Shown: positions 46,288 through 56,004 of the stretch, piece after piece
How the letters are laid out: each line of letters opens with the position of its first letter
Numbering within the stretch: position 1 is the first letter of the stretch
Source of the DNA: Bog-473 sp963800725
Lineage (GTDB): Bacteria; Actinomycetota; Acidimicrobiia; Acidimicrobiales; RAAP-2
Assembly (NCBI GenBank): GCA_963800725.1
Contig: CAWDCE010000003.1
Location: 1-64,000 of the forward strand
Reading direction: 5' to 3'
DNA: 64,000 bases
The notes under the pieces: model-generated
What the model saw: only the letters and a program-made list of their open reading frames with translations
Databases searched by the model: none
Told to the model about the DNA's origin: nothing
Position numbers and translations under genes: made by a program

Positions 46288-46749
46288 TTGCCAACCATCA
46301 CGCCGTTCTTGTGGTTCAATACCGATCTCGCCGAACCGATCGCCTACTACTCGTCGATCTTTGGCGACGCCACGTCGCCTGACAATCGCCATAGCGCTGA
46401 CGATGGGCCGATCTTCAGCGCAACCATCGAGCTGTGCGGTCAACGTTTGATGATGCTCAATGGTGGCCCGAGTCATTTCGGCTTCAATGAGGCCGTCTCG
46501 TTCTTTGTCAGTGTCGAGACCCAAGATGAAGTCGACGACTTGTGGAACCAGCTCACCTCGGGTGGCGGCGAGCCCGGGCAATGTGGCTGGCTGAAGGACC
46601 GCTACGGCTTGTCGTGGCAGATCGTACCCACCGTGCTCGCCACGTTGCTCGGGTCGTCGGACCGCTTGCGTGCGCAGCAGGCGATGGACGCAATGATGCA
46701 GATGAGCAAGCTCGACATTGCCAAACTTGAGGCCGCCTACGAGCGTTGA
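46288..46749 (+). CDS. PhnB-like VOC-family protein (3-demethylubiquinone methyltransferase-like fold)
   Basis: A 153-residue product. The TTG start at 46288 has a near-perfect AGGAGG 6 nt upstream, which decides it. ITPFLWFNTDLAEPIAYYSS IFGDATSP is the family's opening; FSATIELCGQRLMMLNGGPS and FNEAVSFFVSVETQDEVDDL WNQLTSGG follow, then QCGWLKDRYGLSWQIVPTVL. This matches the PhnB/3-dmu-9_3-mt group, which has the VOC metal-binding fold but mostly unknown activity. Intact. Confidence 0.88.
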   Translation: MPTITPFLWFNTDLAEPIAYYSSIFGDATSPDNRHSADDGPIFSATIELCGQRLMMLNGGPSHFGFNEAVSFFVSVETQDEVDDLWNQLTSGGGEPGQCGWLKDRYGLSWQIVPTVLATLLGSSDRLRAQQAMDAMMQMSKLDIAKLEAAYER

Positions 46750-46803
46750 CCCTCGGTGCGGTGCGACCGATGCTGCGCACCGAGAGGCCCATAGGCTCAA
46801 CCC

Positions 46804-47422
46804 ATGAGGGTAATCGAGGTCTACGCAGACATCTGGTGCCCATTTGCCCACGTGGGACTGCGCTGCGTCACGGCACGACGGACCGCACTCGGGCGCGACG
46901 ACACACTCCTTCACATTCGGGCTTGGCCACTCGAACTTGTCAATGGAGCGCCACTCGATCGGCACTCCACCGCCGCCCATGTACGTGAGCTTCGAACCCA
47001 GGTTGCCCCCGATCTCTTCGCCGGATTCGACCCAAGTGATTTTCCGAGCACCGCGCTGCCCGGCACTCGTGTGTGCACATGCGGCGTACCGAAAGGGCTT
47101 GAAGACGGGCGAAGCGGTGAGCCTCGAGCTGCGCGATGCGCTCTTTGAGCGGGGCCTGAACATTGCACGACCCGACGTGCTCGCTGACATCGCCGAGGCG
47201 TTTGGAGTCGATCCCTACGACGAGACCGACAGCGAAGCGGTCCGTCAGGATTGGCGGGACGGGATCCGCCGGGGCGTCAAGGGGTCCCCACACTTTTACT
47301 GCGGGAATATCGAGGCATTTTGCCCCTCCCTCGACATTGCCCGCGACGGCACGGGTGAACTGGTGGTGACCAACAACCTCGCGGTACTCAACACTTTCTT
47401 GGCTCACTGCCTGGAGGGATGA
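46804..47422 (+). pseudogene. DsbA-family (FrnE-like) thioredoxin-fold protein, one frameshift
   Basis: MRVIEVYADIWCPFAHVGLR is the FrnE-like start; the active-site WCPF keeps only one Cys. LLHIRAWPLELVNGAPLDRH and VAPDLFAGFDPSDFPSTALP follow. Near 47065 the frame shifts and continues ALVCAHAAYRKGLKTGEAVS, LADIAEAFGVDPYD and a C-terminal GVKGSPHFYCGNIEAFCPSL with the cis-Pro loop (GSPHF). One indel rebuilds about 205 residues. Relatives act as 2-hydroxychromene-2-carboxylate isomerase-like or disulfide oxidoreductases. Confidence 0.75.
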
Positions 47423-48015
47423 ACCCGTCGGGGTGGTGGCCGCAACGTCGTTGGGCGGACCCGAGAATCGAAGCCACCAAAGGCCGCGGACGGGGGGGCG
47501 CACTGGTCCGGTCGTCCCAAGGTCATGCCGGTTGCATCGTCAACGACCGTTCCGACCATTGCGAGCGTCGTTCACCGACTTGGCTCGGCTGAAAGAAGAA
47601 CGGAGTGCCATCGGGTGCGCCGCCAACTTGGTAGGTGACCGCTCGGCCGTCAGGGCTTTGGTACGTCGCTACCGGCGACTTCGGTCGATCCTTGCGCCAT
47701 GGGTGCAGTTGGCCAGGTGGGCAACAGGGTCATTGAAGGGCGTGGCTTCGACCCCGTGGCACGACGTGCGTGGCCATGGTTAGTCCTTCGTCAGCCCTCA
47801 CGAGGTCGCCGAAAACACCGTGGAGCGCGGACGCCCGGGCCCGCGCCATGGTGGACTGGCCCTGATCGGATTCGTGTCCGTCGAGCGACGGTGCTCGTGT
47901 GCGCACGAACAGATGCGGTCCGGCCGGTACGTTCGGGCTCACGGAACCCTCGGCATGCGGAGCCCACAGCGTGTCCACCCAGTTCCAGCGTCAGTTTCAT
48001 GATTGAATCTCTTAC
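47423..48015. other. No convincing gene
   Basis: About 590 bp. Frames on both strands are Arg/Pro/Gly-rich without motifs or usable ribosome sites. Confidence 0.4.
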
Positions 48016-48911
48016 ATGCGTATTGCCCATTCCTGGCGGTATGCGATGGGCCCCTTGGCAGCGGCTCTATTGATTGGTGCAACGGTCGGTATCTCGGCAG
48101 CCGGCGCCGAGGCATCGACGCAGTCGGGGCGTGCCCAGGTGACGGTCTTTGGTGACAGCCTGCTCGATCAAGCGATCGACACCGTCAAGGTGGACACCAG
48201 CGCCACGTCGCATATCAACCAGTTTGTCTTTCCCGGGACCGCGAACTGCGACTGGTTGGCCGAAATGACCACGGTGGCCCCGCGAGGGTGAAGCCCAGAG
48301 CAGTCGTCCTCGAGTTCTCGGGCAATGACTCGACGCCGTGCATCTCGGGGTCGCCCATGTACTCGAAGGCGTACTACCAGCGCTACGCGGCCAACACCGT
48401 GCACGCCATCAATCTCTTCACCGCCATCGGCGCCCATGTATTCCTCGTTGGCTATCCACCGACGTTCGTCGACGTGGCGAAGCAGGTGGCGCAGTGGAAC
48501 GACCTCAACGTGATCTACGACATGCTGGCCGCTCGTTACCCCGGGAAGGTCACCTACGTCAATGCCCAAGAATCCGTCGAACTCGACGGCAAGTTCACCT
48601 GGACCTTGCCGTGCACAAGAGACGCCGCGCATTGTGGCGAGAGTGGCAGCAACGTTGTACGGGCCGAAGACGGGCAGCACTTCTGCCCCCTTCCCTCCAA
48701 GACCAACCTGGCCAGCTGCCGCACCTATTCCTCGGGTTCGGCGCGCTATGGAGGTGCGATCGCGGCTGCGGTAAACCGCTTCGTCATTCTCGGACACACG
48801 CCGATCTACATCGGCCCGCAGCTGCCTCCCCTCAACTCGGTGGCCACGGTGGCGTCGGATCAGCCAAATCCCTACCTCGTGGCCGCACTCGCCAAGAGCC
48901 GCCACCCCTGA
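48016..48911 (+). pseudogene. Secreted SGNH-family hydrolase, one frameshift
   Basis: A signal peptide (MGPLAAALLIGATVGISAAG AEA) is followed by block I QVTVFGDSLLDQA with the nucleophile Ser, then FPGTANCDWLAEM. At about 48288 the frame stops and the next frame begins with an overlapping GTGA. The continuation PRAVVLEFSGNDSTPCISGS contains the GND block, and the catalytic D-x-x-H is in RAEDGQHFCP. ARYGGAIAAAVNRFV closes the fold. Because the second piece lacks any secretion signal and its own block I, one indel in the GCGAGGGTG region is the best reading. It resembles the SGNH module of peptidoglycan or glycan O-acyltransferases. Confidence 0.75.
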
Positions 48912-48939
48912 GTCGGGCGACCCATTCCGCCAGGGGTAA

Positions 48940-51098
48940 TCAGCTCGGGTGATCGTTCGGGCAGGCACCCGGGGGATCGTTGAAGTCCGGATCGTTGGAC
49001 CACGCCCCTTTAACCCACGATGGCGGTGGCGCAGTGAGCCCGAAGATCGAGGCGAAGTCCTCGCTCACCACCGCACCGATGCGGGCACTGCCGCTCGCAC
49101 ACAGATGGATCTCGTCGAGCTTGCGCACCCGCACCCATTGGGCCCGGTGGGCGAACGGGTCGCCAAGGGGGGGAAGCCAGCTCGAGTAGCGCCCATTGCG
49201 CAGGATCGAGTTCGCCACCGGTAGGTACATCACCCGACCGGCGAAGACCGTGGCCATCTTGGCGGCAATGGCGTTCCAGGCCCGCCGGCCTCGATCCCGT
49301 TGGGTAAAGAGGTGTATCTCGGTCGGTGTCGGTTCTGCCGCGAACCCTTCGGGGGGAAACTCCAAGAGGACGACTCCGGCCACCCCGTCACCCGGACGCA
49401 ACATCGTCCGCAGTGACCGCTCCAATAACGCGGTGTACTGGGAGCTTTGGTGCAGGGCGTTGGGGGTCGTTGGGCCATCATCATCCCAACTCCACGTGCC
49501 GACGATGATCTGGGGACGTGCTTTGGCGATGGCCGGGACCAAGGTCTTGGCAATCCAGTGCTGATTGACCGAAAGGCCGAATCCGCCAGAGGCAAGCGAC
49601 ATCGTGGTGACCTCGCCCGTGGCCGAGAGGGCGGCCTTAATACCCGGAACGGCATCTTGCATGACCGAATCGCCAATTGCCAATACCCGCAGCCGGTGGG
49701 CGGAAGAGATCTTGGTGGCCACCGGGAGAGCGATACGCGCCTCGCGACCGAAGCCACCCGTGCCGGCGACCCCGAGATCAGAAGTCACTGACGCGTCGGC
49801 GACCTTGGCCGCGGTGCCCGGGTCGGCCACCGCGGGCGCGGTGGCGACGACGAGGAGCACCGCGGTCAGGACCCCGGTCACCGGGGCGAGCCAGATTCGG
49901 GTGTGACCCTTGAAATGGGCTCGCCGGATGGGCTGTTCAACGAGGTAGTAGCTGAGCGTGGCGGCGAGCAAGGTGGCCGCGATGCGCACCGCGTCGAGAG
50001 GAATGGTCGACAGCCCGGTGCGCGCCGTGGTCATGTACACGATGATCGGCCAATGCCACAGGTAAATCCCATAGGAGATGGTGCCCAAATAATGCAAGGG
50101 CGCGACAGACAACGCACGGGCGAAGCGTCCGCGATCGACGAGCCGGGCGTCACTGATGACCAACGCAGCCAGAACGGCACAGAGTAAGAAGCCGCCTTCG
50201 AACATGAAGTCCTTCGGCAAACCATTGGGGTTGCCGGCAAAGATCCAAAAAGTCGCCAGGACGGCGGCGGCGATTGGGCTGAGCCAGTGCAAGAGGTCGC
50301 GGACCCGGCGGCTCGGCTGGGGGAGGGCCGCCGCCATGAAGGCGAGCGCGGCATCCGGCCATCAAGTCGAACGCGCGGGTATCGGTGCCGAAGTAGGCCC
50401 TTGTCGGGTCGGTCCCCGGCGTAAACAACGATGGCCATGAGTGCGGCTGAGGCCACCGCTCCCGCCACACAGCACGCCAAGCCAACGGCGCGCCAGTGAC
50501 GCCGGGCCAGGGAGAGGATGGCCAGCAGCACCGGCGGCCACACCAAGTAGAACTGCTCTTCGATGGCGAGCGACCACGTGTGTTGCAGCGGAGACGGGGC
50601 TGAGAACTGGGCGAAGTAGGACTGGTTCGCGAAGATGGCGTGCCAGTTACCGACGTAGAACAACGTGGCCAGTGCGTCGCCGCGAAGCCCAGATAGGTCC
50701 ACCGAGCCGTTGGCGCCGGGTCCACCGAATCGGCCGTTTAGAAAGAGATAGAGACCGAGCGCGGCGACGACCAGGAAGAGGGCGGGGAGCAGCCGACGCG
50801 CCCGCCGTCCCCAGAACGCCGCGAAATTGAGGGCGGCCGTGCGCACCCATTCCTCGAGGAGCAAGGAGGTGATGAGGAATCCCGAGAGGACGAAGAACAG
50901 GTCGACCCCGAGAAATCCCCCCGAAGCCCAAGAGAAGCCGAGGTGGTAGGCAACGACCCCAACGACCGCGACCGCACGCAGGCCATTGAGGGCCGGGAGG
51001 TGCCGCCCGGTCACGGCTTGCGGATCCCCCGACATGGGCTCGCCGGCTTGCCCCAGCGACGCCGCGTGGAGGGGCGAGGCATCCAATGGGATCCTCAC
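48940..51098 (-). pseudogene. Acyltransferase-3 (OafA/YrhL-like) with C-terminal SGNH domain, frameshifted
   Basis: A membrane O-acyltransferase that adds acetyl groups to envelope glycans. LPALNGLRAVAVVGVVAYHL carries the R-x10-H motif, then FFVLSGFLITSLLLEEW and HTWSLAIEEQFYLVWPPVLL. Near 50400 and 50340 two frame changes occur; between them TDTRAFDLMAG is preserved. The rest has YLGTISYGIYLWHWPIIVYM and about four more helices. Residues after about 430 form a periplasmic SGNH domain: RLRVLAIGDSVMQDAVPGIK, VGTWSWDDDG and the D-x-x-H in KLDEIHLCASG. Two indels rebuild about 720 residues. It ends 28 bp from the convergent SGNH gene, suggesting related acyl-glycan roles. Confidence 0.8.
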
Positions 51099-51457
51099 AC
51101 GGCTCCCATCTGGTGGACCTCGGACATCGAGCCGAGATTAGATCAGTGCCTGTCCTGCTCAGGGCCACGGTGCGCTCGCTTCGCCTCGGTTCCCACCAAC
51201 GCGACGCGCTCACAAGGGTGTTGGCCACCGAGCGAGCTCGGGGTCACCACCCGGGATGGAACGCGTCCGGGGAACGAGAGTGCTCGGAATGCGGGTACGG
51301 GAGCGATGTCCGAATCCAGAGGCGGGCTCCAAAGATCGAAACGAGCCCGCTGGGCGCGAATTGCACGAGAATTGTCCATTCGAGGTGCCATGATCTCGAC
51401 CATGGGGTACTCGTGGCTGGGCGTTGCGACCGTTGAAGGTCGCAAGACTTCGGTGCG
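51099..51457. other. Intergenic, divergent promoter region
   Basis: About 360 bp between the acyltransferase (minus) and the lipoprotein gene (plus). No coding signal is recognised. Confidence 0.4.
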
Positions 51458-52315
51458 GTGCCGAATATGAACGGCATGTTCGGCCACCGAGACGATGGTG
51501 TGTCGAGGGGTTCGGCGTCGCTGAGCGCGGACCCGTGGCCGCGGATCAGCCGGCGCACCTTGCTCATGGGGGTCGCACCCTTGGGGGCTTTGGGCGTGCT
51601 GGCGGCTTGCGGCTCCGGGGCGACGACGCCCGACGGCAGCGCATCATTGCGACGGCCCTTGGCGCTGATCTATCGAGGTCCTGCGGCATGCAGCGACTGC
51701 GCTCAGGTCGTGGCCGCGCTCTTGGAGAGCGCGTCGCCGCCGTACCGCACGGCGTACTGCGGACCGAAGGAGCGGATTGCGATATCAGCGGCGTCGCTGC
51801 GCCAGGCCAAGCTCTACGCCCAACCGGGCGGGGGAGATGACCTCGACGCGGCATGGCGGGCCATGCGGCCCTACGCCGAGACCATTTCGGACTGGGTACG
51901 CGGTGGCGGTCACTACGTCGGCTTTTGTATGGGCGGGTTCTTGGCCGGGTTCGATCCGGGATTCGGCCTCTTGCCCGGCGATAGCGGCGAGTACATCACC
52001 ACTCCCGCGGCGACGGTGCACACCAATGACGATGCACTGGTCACGCTGCGATGGCGTGGTACCGATCGTCGCGTCTATTTCCAAGGTGGTCCGTACTTCA
52101 GTGTGCCGTCATCGTCGGGGGTCGATGTGCTTGCGACCTATTCGAACGGGAAAGTCGCCGCCATGGTGGCGCCCTACGGCCTCGGAAGCGTCGGGGTGAC
52201 CGGCCCGCACCCAGAGGCACCGGCTCGGTGGTACCGAGAGGCGGACCTCGCCGTGCCCGACCCGCTGCCCTTCGATCTGGGGCACGACCTGATCGAGACC
52301 ACGGCGAGGACCTAG
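51458..52315 (+). CDS. Tat-type lipoprotein with biotin-ligase-N/GATase1-like domain
   Basis: The N-terminus has a twin-Arg signal (ISRRTLLMGVAPLG) ending in a lipobox (GVLAAC, Cys51), so it is likely exported folded and lipid-anchored. The mature domain LALIYRGPAACSDCAQVVAA L, GGGDDLDAAWRAM, DWVRGGGHYVGFCMGGFLAG and VYFQGGPYFSVPSSSGVDVL resembles BPL_N proteins, a class I glutamine-amidotransferase-like fold with the Cys nucleophile in GFCMGG. Such proteins are found as secreted, uncharacterised forms. The GTG at 51458 or the ATG at 51467 may be the start. Intact. Confidence 0.75.
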   Translation: MPNMNGMFGHRDDGVSRGSASLSADPWPRISRRTLLMGVAPLGALGVLAACGSGATTPDGSASLRRPLALIYRGPAACSDCAQVVAALLESASPPYRTAYCGPKERIAISAASLRQAKLYAQPGGGDDLDAAWRAMRPYAETISDWVRGGGHYVGFCMGGFLAGFDPGFGLLPGDSGEYITTPAATVHTNDDALVTLRWRGTDRRVYFQGGPYFSVPSSSGVDVLATYSNGKVAAMVAPYGLGSVGVTGPHPEAPARWYREADLAVPDPLPFDLGHDLIETTART

Positions 52316-52533
52316 TCCTCAGCCACTTCGAAAACTCGAGAGTGGGCGGTGCACGAAGTCGCGGGCATTTCACCGGCGGGCAAGAGTTGGCTGTAGGGCC
52401 ACCTCAGGCTTGAATCCCGAGGACGCGCCGAGCAAGGGGGTCAAGGCGATAGGCAGCAGTTCGACACGCTGGCACCTGATTGACACCTCGCGCGCGTGGT
52501 GGCAGCCTGCGGCGGGGCCAATGGGGGAGGGTC

Positions 52534-53010
52534 ATGACGTCGCAATTGCTGATCTACGGGACGCTTGGGATCATCAGCACAGCCGCTGGTTTCTACGCTA
52601 ATCGGCGCCTGTTTACGACCGGGGGAGCCGGGCGGGTCTCGGTGCTCGAGGGCATCTTCTATGTGGTCGGGCTGGCCTCGTTGGGCCTCGGATGGTACTT
52701 CAACGTCCGCTACACCCACCTGGGCGGGGACCACGCCAGCTACGTCAACTACACCAAGGCGCTGTTCTCGAACTGGGCCGCCGATTCGGCAGCGCAGGAC
52801 TACATCATTGTGAACCTGGTCCTCTTGCCTCTATGGACCATTGTCGACGGGCGGCGCCGTGGACTCAAGATCGCGTGGATCTTCTTCGTGATGAGCCTGT
52901 TCACCAGCTTGGCTTTCGCCATGGCCATGTACCTGGCCTTCGTGGAGCGCCAGATCCGCTACGGGCGTGGCGAAGCCACCTCGTCCAAGACGGCGTACCC
53001 GCAGTTGTAG
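52534..53010 (+). CDS. DUF2834-family membrane protein
   Basis: A 158-residue membrane protein. The ATG at 52534 follows GGGGGAGGG. Four helices are visible: LLIYGTLGIISTAAGFYANR, SVLEGIFYVVGLASLGLGWY, DYIIVNLVLLPLWTIVDGRR and IAWIFFVMSLFTSLAFAMAM YLAFVERQI. The ADSAAQDYI segment and the WTIVDGRR loop are DUF2834 features. Function unknown. The 3' end overlaps the convergent flavoprotein gene by 52 bp. Confidence 0.75.
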   Translation: MTSQLLIYGTLGIISTAAGFYANRRLFTTGGAGRVSVLEGIFYVVGLASLGLGWYFNVRYTHLGGDHASYVNYTKALFSNWAADSAAQDYIIVNLVLLPLWTIVDGRRRGLKIAWIFFVMSLFTSLAFAMAMYLAFVERQIRYGRGEATSSKTAYPQL

Positions 53011-54527
53011 CCGGGGATGAAGGTGACGCCGGGCCCGCCATGGCAGCCCGCGCCGCACAGGTAGAGGCCTTCAATGGGGATCGGATTGTCGGCCCAGCCA
53101 CGCGGTCCGGGGCGAAACGGACCCATGAACTCGGGTTGGAGGAGGCCGTGGGTGAAGTCGCCGCCGGTGCACCCGAACATCAGCTCGTAGGTATAGGCGG
53201 GGTAGTTGAACTGGCGCTCGATGAGGTCGGGGAAGTTCGGTGCCTTGGTGGCGATTTTGTGGACGATGCGCTCCGCCATCTCGTCGCGCAGGCGCGCCTG
53301 TTCGGCGTGGTCCTTGCCGATCGGGAAGTAGAACGCGAAGCCGCTGGCGGCATGTTTGCCCGCAGGGGCCATACTCGGGTCACTCAGGGTGGGGATTTGC
53401 AGATTGAACGACGGTGACTGCGGGACCAGGCCGCGCACACAAGACTCGAAATCGAGCTGCATCTGTTCAGCGGTGCCGAAAAACGTCACGTTGCGGCGGA
53501 GGATATCGTCGTTCAATATCTCGTTCGGCCCCACGAACTCGGGAAGACCATTGAGGGCGAAATGGATCTGGAAGTAGGCGGCGCGGTGGTCAATGGCGTC
53601 CACGCGTTGGGTGAACGACTCGGGCAGATCGGCCCGCTCGATCAGACTCGTGAAGGTCTGGGTCGGATCGAGGTTCGAGACCACGATGGGAGCGCTGACC
53701 ATCTCACCATCGCCGAGGACCACGCCCGCCACCCGGCCCCGCGACGCCACGATCTTGGCCACTTTGACGTGGCGGCGAAGTTCGCCGCCGTGCTTCTCGA
53801 AGAGGGTGGCCAGGTGGTCTGACATCGTCCCGATACCGCCGCGCACCTTGGACATGGTGGCGTTGCCCGTCGAGGCCAGCGCGAAGGCGAGGCACATCGC
53901 ACTACCCGGTGAATACGGGCCCCGGTAGGTCGAGTTGACGGCGAGGAAGGCGAGCATCGATCGGACGTGGGCGTGGCGGACCCGGTCGGGGAGGAACTGA
54001 TCGACCACATCCATCACGCTGCCGAACATGGCGGTCCGTAAAGCCTCGCGCTCCTTTTCGTTGGTCGCGCTGGCCCACATCTCATCGAGCGATTTGGGTG
54101 CTGTGCGCACATCGAAGCGACCGATGGCCCGAGCGGGGGCTTCGGCCCAGCCGGCGATCTCGGCCATACCCATTACGGCCTCGAAGCCCATTCGCTCCCC
54201 GAGGTGCTCGACCAAGCGCTCGGGGTCGGCGTAGAGGAGGATGGGGGGCTCCCCCGACGCGTCGATGCCCGAGGACTGCACCTCGGGCTCATAGATCGGG
54301 CAGGCGGCAAAGCCCAGATCGTCGAAGATCTCGGTGGGGATCGGGAATTGAATGGAGCCGGCCAGTTCGAACTGGTACCCGCGAGCCAATTCGGTAGTGG
54401 TCGACATGCCACCGATGAAATGGTTCTTCTCGAGGCACAGCACCCGCAGTCCGCCCCGCGCCATCACCGCCGCGGCGGTGAGTCCATTGTGGCCCGCGCC
54501 AACCACAATGGCGTCGTAGTCCGGCAT
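52959..54527 (-). CDS. FAD-dependent oxidoreductase, PYROXD2/CrtI-like
   Basis: A ~522-residue flavoprotein. DAIVVGAGHNGLTAAAVMAR is the FAD-binding motif, CLEKNHFIGGMSTTTELARG YQFE the conserved second block, and IEGLYLCGAGCHGGPGVTFI PGYNCGYAVLDE the C-terminal flavin-contact segment. This is the phytoene-desaturase superfamily, PYROXD2-like branch; the substrate (carotenoid, lipid or steroid) is unknown. A GTG just upstream at about 54548 with a GAGGGGAG site may be the true start. Intact. Confidence 0.85.
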   Translation of the reverse strand: MPDYDAIVVGAGHNGLTAAAVMARGGLRVLCLEKNHFIGGMSTTTELARGYQFELAGSIQFPIPTEIFDDLGFAACPIYEPEVQSSGIDASGEPPILLYADPERLVEHLGERMGFEAVMGMAEIAGWAEAPARAIGRFDVRTAPKSLDEMWASATNEKEREALRTAMFGSVMDVVDQFLPDRVRHAHVRSMLAFLAVNSTYRGPYSPGSAMCLAFALASTGNATMSKVRGGIGTMSDHLATLFEKHGGELRRHVKVAKIVASRGRVAGVVLGDGEMVSAPIVVSNLDPTQTFTSLIERADLPESFTQRVDAIDHRAAYFQIHFALNGLPEFVGPNEILNDDILRRNVTFFGTAEQMQLDFESCVRGLVPQSPSFNLQIPTLSDPSMAPAGKHAASGFAFYFPIGKDHAEQARLRDEMAERIVHKIATKAPNFPDLIERQFNYPAYTYELMFGCTGGDFTHGLLQPEFMGPFRPGPRGWADNPIPIEGLYLCGAGCHGGPGVTFIPGYNCGYAVLDEVASPRP

Positions 54528-54694
54528 GGTCGGGACGGTAATGACCACCCCTCCCCTCGTCAAGTAGCGCGTTGGGATTGCGAGTTCGAGTGGCGGGGTC
54601 CGAGCTGGGTCGCTCCAGGCGAGCCGTATCGTCGAGCGGCCCCCTACTCGCACAAGCGATGACCCGGTACAGGCGCCAAGTACGGCGCGGTGGA

Positions 54695-55055
54695 TCAGAT
54701 GAAGGCGATCACCGTCAAGATGACGAGGACCGCCATGAAGATCGCAAGTGCGACGACCAGCCAGTCCGCCAAGTTTGCGTAGGAATTCTTTTCAAGGGCC
54801 CGGCGCGACGTCACCTCTCTGGCCGCTCCGCCAATGATGAAGACTAATGCGAGGAGCCCGTACCCGATCCCGAGGGCGACGAATCGCCCCTTTGGGAGTC
54901 CGCTGAGCTTGGGCAGGAGCCCCCCAACCGCGAGGGCGACGGCCGCAGACGCCAAACCGGTGCGCCACCATGCGAGCACGGTGCGTTCCTCGGCGAAGCG
55001 GGTGCGCCGCGAACGCGGGCGGGTAGTCGGGTTCGTCGCTGCTGGTATCGGTCAT
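54695..55055 (-). pseudogene. DUF202-family membrane protein, one frameshift
   Basis: The ATG at 55055 gives MTDTSSDEPDYPP; after a frame change near 55010 the family core RSRRTRFAEERTVLAWWRTG LASAAVALAVGG appears. Two more helices follow: VALGIGYGLLALVFIIGG and WLVVALAIFMAVLVILTVIA. The AEERT-x-LAWWRTGLA motif defines DUF202. One indel rebuilds about 119 residues. Function unknown; located 43 bp from the GAP-family gene on the same strand. Confidence 0.75.
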
Positions 55056-55098
55056 CGCTCCACCTTTATCGCGGGCACGTGTCAATGGCGGTCACGGC

Positions 55099-55770
55099 TC
55101 AGAACCCGCCGACGCCTTTGCCGATCAGGTCGACGCCGATCACCCCGAGCAGTACTGCCATCACGACTGCATTGTTGGCCCGCAGCCACGTATCGAGCGA
55201 CGTAAGGATCGGTCGGGAGCGTGGGCCGAGTATCCAGAACGCGACGAGAGGAGCGATCACCGTGCAGGCCGCGATCACCACGAAGACGACGGCGGCAACC
55301 GCCTTGTCGCCCGAGCTTGCCGGGGCGCCGGCGATGGCCAGGCCACCACCGACGATCAAGATGAGGTTCTTCGGGTTGAGCGCAGAGAGGGCAATCCCGA
55401 GTCCGCCCGACTTGATCGGGGTAATCCCTTCAATGGCCTCGAGCCACTTAGGCAAGGTCGCCGACTGGCCCGAGGCTGGGCGTTTGCGCCAATTGCGCAG
55501 CGCCAGGAACAACAACAGGGCGCCGAGGATGACCTTGGTTGTCGATGTCCCATTCGATTGCGAACCGTCGGTCCCCGTGCCGATGCTGGCCGAGGCCAAG
55601 ATCACCACGGTGAGCGCCCCGGCGATGCCGATGACCCAACCGAGACCGAAGGCCAAGCTGTTGACTCCGGCCCGCTTTGACAACAGCATCAAGATGATGG
55701 CGATGATGGGGATCGGGCTGATCGCCACGCCGACGGCCAGAGTGATGCTGTTGCCGATGGCTTGTCCCAT
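55099..55770 (-). CDS. GAP/Sap (sulfolipid-1-addressing, LysE-like) membrane protein
   Basis: A 223-residue membrane protein with six helices. ITLAVGVAISPIPIIAIILM LLSKRAG is the conserved PIPI opening, SLAFGLGWVIGIAGALTVVI LASASIG the second unit, and GGLGIALSALNPKNLILIVG GGLAIAGA the NPKN segment of the family. Members help export glycolipids (Sap for mycobacterial sulfolipid, GAP for glycopeptidolipid). The lipid here is unknown, but mannosyltransferases lie 1.5 kb away. Intact; ATG with GGAGGCGC upstream. Confidence 0.85.
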   Translation of the reverse strand: MGQAIGNSITLAVGVAISPIPIIAIILMLLSKRAGVNSLAFGLGWVIGIAGALTVVILASASIGTGTDGSQSNGTSTTKVILGALLLFLALRNWRKRPASGQSATLPKWLEAIEGITPIKSGGLGIALSALNPKNLILIVGGGLAIAGAPASSGDKAVAAVVFVVIAACTVIAPLVAFWILGPRSRPILTSLDTWLRANNAVVMAVLLGVIGVDLIGKGVGGF

Positions 55771-56004
55771 AGTGCGCCTCCGTGTGACTCCAAGTCGTGC
55801 GATCCGGTAGTCGCTGCTGATCAGGCAACTCGTCGGGTCGGCCGTGACCGACGATGCTGGGCACCGACGCCGCCGCCGAGACTAGCGACGCAGCGGCCCG
55901 AAATGAGGGATTCGGCCCCCGCCGTGCGTGGACACACCGGATCGCGGAAGGCGATCGTGCTCGGGTGGCCCCGTCACCTCAGCGGTTCGCGACGGCGTGC
56001 GTCC

